From Desulfobacterales bacterium (GTDB lineage Bacteria > Desulfobacterota > Desulfobacteria > Desulfobacterales > Desulfosalsimonadaceae), in NCBI GenBank assembly GCA_007135795.1, contig SLIE01000461.1, forward strand, positions 1-7,650: a stretch of 7,650 nucleotides of DNA, given 5' to 3'. Below, in pieces: positions 5,054 to 7,650 of the stretch (the stretch's first letter is position 1; each line of letters starts with the position of its first letter). The notes below the pieces were generated by a model. That model was given only the letters and a program-made list of their open reading frames with translations. It was not told the DNA's origin and made no database searches. The position numbers and the translations under genes were made by a program.

Positions 5054-7650
5054 ATGTTTGGGAAAAAACACCCTCATGAACAAAGTGACCAGAACAATCG
5101 GAATACCGACCCCTATGCGCTTGTCGGTATTCTGGAAAGCGCCCCCATCGGCATATTTACATCCACTCCGGATGGCCGCTTTCTCTTTGCGAATCCTGCC
5201 CTGGCAAAAATGTACGGTTATGACACGCCCGAAGAACTGGTAAATTCCATAACAGATTTTGACAAACAGCTGTACGCTGATCCCGCTGACAGGAAAACCT
5301 TCAAGCATCTTTTGGATATCCAGGGAGAATTGGTCAATTTCGAATACCGATTGCGCCGTCGGGACGGTTCGATGTACTGGGTCTCCACCACTGCCAGGGC
5401 CGTAAGGGACGACAATGGCACCATCATCCATTACCAGGGATTCACAACCGATATCTCCGCGCGGAAAAAAATCGAAAAAAAACTTCACGGCACATCCGAA
5501 AGACTCAATGCGATCCTGGATCACAGTCCCCTGCTGATAAGTGAGTTCAAACCCAACGGTCGTTATGTTGCCGTCAATTCAGCGACCGCTGACATGCTTG
5601 GCAGCTCTGTTTCCAGGGTTGCCGGAAAAACATTCCATGAACTGCTCCCCGCGGATACATCGGCGTTGTTCATGGATCGCATCTCACAGGTCGTAGCCGC
5701 TGGCAAACCGATCACTGTGGAAGACCACGCACGGACACATGAAAAAGAATTTTATCTCATCACCACCTTATTCCCATTACTCGATGCTTCCGGCGAGGTT
5801 GGTTCCATTGGCGCCATCTCCCACAACATTAGCGAACGCAAGAAAATGGAAGGGATTTTAGCTGAAAACGAGTTACGGTACCAATCCATAACGGAAAACA
5901 GCTTTGACATGATATCGCTTCTGGATCTCAATGGCTTTTTTCTCTATTGCAACAAAGCCTGTGAAGAGATTCTCGGGTATCTGCCGGACCAACTCGTGGG
6001 CCGCAATGCTTTTGAAATCATTCATCCCCTGGACAGGGAAGTGGCAAAGCAGCATTTGCAGGAAGGGATCAGGCGAAAGAAGACCCAGACCAAATACATC
6101 TTCCGGTTGCTTTGCAAGGACGGCAGTCAAAAAATCGTTGAGCACAAAATAAAGATATTGCCTGACAATCACAATAAACCATTCCAGTTACTGGTCATCG
6201 CGGCCGACATCACCGCGCGTCATCAGTCGGAAATTGACTTGCGACAGAGCGAAGCGCGTTTCCGCAACCTGCTCAACGACATTCCCTCCATAGCCGTTCA
6301 GGGATATACTGTTGACGGCATTATCCAATTCTGGAACACGGCTTCCGAAAAAATCTACGGATATACAGCTGCGGAGGCTGTCGGCAAGAACCTGGTTGAC
6401 CTGATCATACCGGATGACATGCAACCCGGGATCCGAAAGGAAATTCAGCATATGGGCGCGACGGGCGAACCCGTCTTGCCATCGGAACTATTGCTCAAAC
6501 GAAAGGACGGATCAGGGATCTGGATATTTACTAGCCATGCCGTCGTGCGGGGACCGGGGGATTTGATCGAGATATTTTCCGTGGACATTAACCTCACCCG
6601 CCGCAAACAAGCGGAACAGGAACTCCAGGAAAGCGAATCGACCTTTCGGCTGTTTGCGGAGCTTGCACCGGTCGGGATCATCATATCGGATCAGCAGGAG
6701 AAAATCGTTTATTCGAGCCAGAAATTTTTCGATCTTTTCGGGTACACCCGGCAGGAAATTCCCCGTGCCGAAGACTGGTGGCGACTGGCATACCCCAACC
6801 AAGCCGTAAGAAATCGTGCTCAGCACAAGTGGAAAGACGCCGTCACCGATGCAAGGAAAAACCACTCCGAAATAATACCGCTGGAACACCCCGTGACGTG
6901 CAAGGACGGAACCACTCGCCATGTTGAGTTTCGGATGGCCACCAGAGGCAAATTAAACGCCGTGGTCGTCATCGATATCACCGAGCGCAAAAGCGCGGAA
7001 AAAGAACTTGCGAAAAGGGAATTTCTCCTGAACAAAATATTTGACGTGCTTCCCATCGGTTTGTGGTTTGCGGATAAAGACGGCAAACTCCTGCGGGGCA
7101 ACCCGGCGGGAATCAAAATCTGGGGGGCTGAACCCACGGTATCGATGGAAGAATACAGTCTGTTTAAAGCGCGCCGCCTGCCATCGGGTCAGGTAATCGA
7201 TGCGGCAGACTGGGCGCTGGCCAAAACACTTACACAAGGGGTCACGATCACGGATGAACTCCTGGAGATAGAGACGTTTGACGGACAGAAAAAGATCATC
7301 CTGAACTATACCGCGCCGGTACTTGACAATGACGGGCAATCTCTGGGCGCTATCGTGGTGAACAACGATATTACCGACCGCATCCAGGCGGAAGAAGATC
7401 GTGAAAGACTGCAAGCGCAACTGCTCCAGGCGCAGAAACTCGAATCGGTTGGGAAGCTTGCCGGCGGCGTCGCCCACGATTACAACAACATGCTGAGCGT
7501 GATTTCAGGTTATGCCGAGATCGCCCTGGAAAAAATCACTCCGGATGATCCATTGCAGAGCGATCTGAAAGAAATACAGAAAGCCGCCCGCCGCGCCACC
7601 GACATCACCCGTCAATTACTGGCTTTTGCCCGAAAACAGACGATCAGCCC
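5054..7650 (+). CDS. multi-PAS sensor histidine kinase, N-terminal part (3' end outside window)
   Basis: The frame is open from ATG 5054 to the window end, giving 865 complete codons. GAGG at 5044-5047 sits 6 bases before the ATG. Six tandem PAS units are seen, most ending in the family's 'DI(T/S)xRK' motif: about 22-135 (DISARKK), 149-262 (NISERKK), 273-390 (DITARHQ), 399-515 (DINLTRRK), 528-645 (DITERKS) and 655-775 (DITDRIQ). A short helix (about 777-800, QAQLLQAQKLESVG) leads into HisKA. The H-box reads GGVAHDYNN with the likely phosphorylated H808; this is the HDFNN-type H-box with tyrosine for phenylalanine. No membrane segment or signal peptide is present, so sensing is probably cytoplasmic. 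PAS domains may bind small molecules, heme or flavin, but no diagnostic ligand motif was found. The HATPase domain, and possibly a receiver domain, should follow beyond the window. The partner regulator is not visible. Confidence 0.92.
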   Translation, partial: MFGKKHPHEQSDQNNRNTDPYALVGILESAPIGIFTSTPDGRFLFANPALAKMYGYDTPEELVNSITDFDKQLYADPADRKTFKHLLDIQGELVNFEYRLRRRDGSMYWVSTTARAVRDDNGTIIHYQGFTTDISARKKIEKKLHGTSERLNAILDHSPLLISEFKPNGRYVAVNSATADMLGSSVSRVAGKTFHELLPADTSALFMDRISQVVAAGKPITVEDHARTHEKEFYLITTLFPLLDASGEVGSIGAISHNISERKKMEGILAENELRYQSITENSFDMISLLDLNGFFLYCNKACEEILGYLPDQLVGRNAFEIIHPLDREVAKQHLQEGIRRKKTQTKYIFRLLCKDGSQKIVEHKIKILPDNHNKPFQLLVIAADITARHQSEIDLRQSEARFRNLLNDIPSIAVQGYTVDGIIQFWNTASEKIYGYTAAEAVGKNLVDLIIPDDMQPGIRKEIQHMGATGEPVLPSELLLKRKDGSGIWIFTSHAVVRGPGDLIEIFSVDINLTRRKQAEQELQESESTFRLFAELAPVGIIISDQQEKIVYSSQKFFDLFGYTRQEIPRAEDWWRLAYPNQAVRNRAQHKWKDAVTDARKNHSEIIPLEHPVTCKDGTTRHVEFRMATRGKLNAVVVIDITERKSAEKELAKREFLLNKIFDVLPIGLWFADKDGKLLRGNPAGIKIWGAEPTVSMEEYSLFKARRLPSGQVIDAADWALAKTLTQGVTITDELLEIETFDGQKKIILNYTAPVLDNDGQSLGAIVVNNDITDRIQAEEDRERLQAQLLQAQKLESVGKLAGGVAHDYNNMLSVISGYAEIALEKITPDDPLQSDLKEIQKAARRATDITRQLLAFARKQTIS

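Noticed and set aside
5048..5524. 158-residue minus-strand open frame under the kinase start
   Set aside because: It lies antisense to clear PAS coding sequence and shows no recognisable motif.
5930..5970. Cysteines in the third PAS domain (FLYCNKACEEILGY) as a LOV photosensor
   Set aside because: The LOV motif GxNCRFLQ is absent; the cysteines sit at ordinary PAS positions.

Overview
This window looks like chromosomal DNA from a free-living Gram-negative bacterium. The best guess is the Desulfobacterota (former Deltaproteobacteria, Desulfobacteraceae-like). That guess rests on a cytoplasmic kinase with many PAS domains, a PilZ protein, an acyltransferase-lipase fusion and moderate GC content with AT-rich intergenic gaps. 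It is an inference from style, not a database match. No tRNA, rRNA, insertion sequence or CRISPR array was seen.

Left block (1-3487, + strand). The 3' end of an ABC-2 type transporter permease is followed by a calcineurin-like metallophosphoesterase (418-1239) and a large two-domain protein (1307-3487). The large protein joins a PlsC/PlsB-type glycerolipid acyltransferase to a C-terminal alpha/beta-hydrolase of the monoacylglycerol lipase/carboxylesterase type. The genes are co-directional with gaps of about 70 bases and could be one transcription unit. A transporter, a phosphoesterase and an enzyme with both acyl-transfer and acyl-hydrolysis modules fit a role in envelope lipid remodelling, but no substrate can be read from the sequence.

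Middle block (3488-5053). A PilZ-domain protein, a likely cyclic-di-GMP effector with a YcgR-like layout, lies on the minus strand and converges on the acyltransferase-lipase gene with a 10-base gap. An AT-rich intergenic region follows. Next is a small gene for an unrecognised 74-residue protein (4473-4697) with a strong Shine-Dalgarno. Its leader carries two sites resembling CsrA/RsmA binding sites: a GGA in the loop of a small hairpin, and a GUACAAGGA match over the ribosome binding site. The coding region holds two back-to-back perfect inverted repeats and is followed by a 9-bp hairpin. A second AT-rich region (4751-5053) holds overlapping direct and inverted repeats that may form an operator or promoter.

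Right block (5054-7650, + strand). One open frame runs off the window end and encodes at least 865 residues: six tandem PAS domains and then a HisKA dimerisation/phosphoacceptor domain with an HDYNN-type H-box. No membrane segment is seen, so this is a soluble multi-PAS sensor histidine kinase cut off before its ATPase domain.

The most notable points are the acyltransferase-lipase fusion with a glutamate in place of the usual HX4D aspartate, and the small structured gene with CsrA-like sites. The PilZ protein, the possible CsrA target and the PAS kinase make the right half a cluster of signalling genes.
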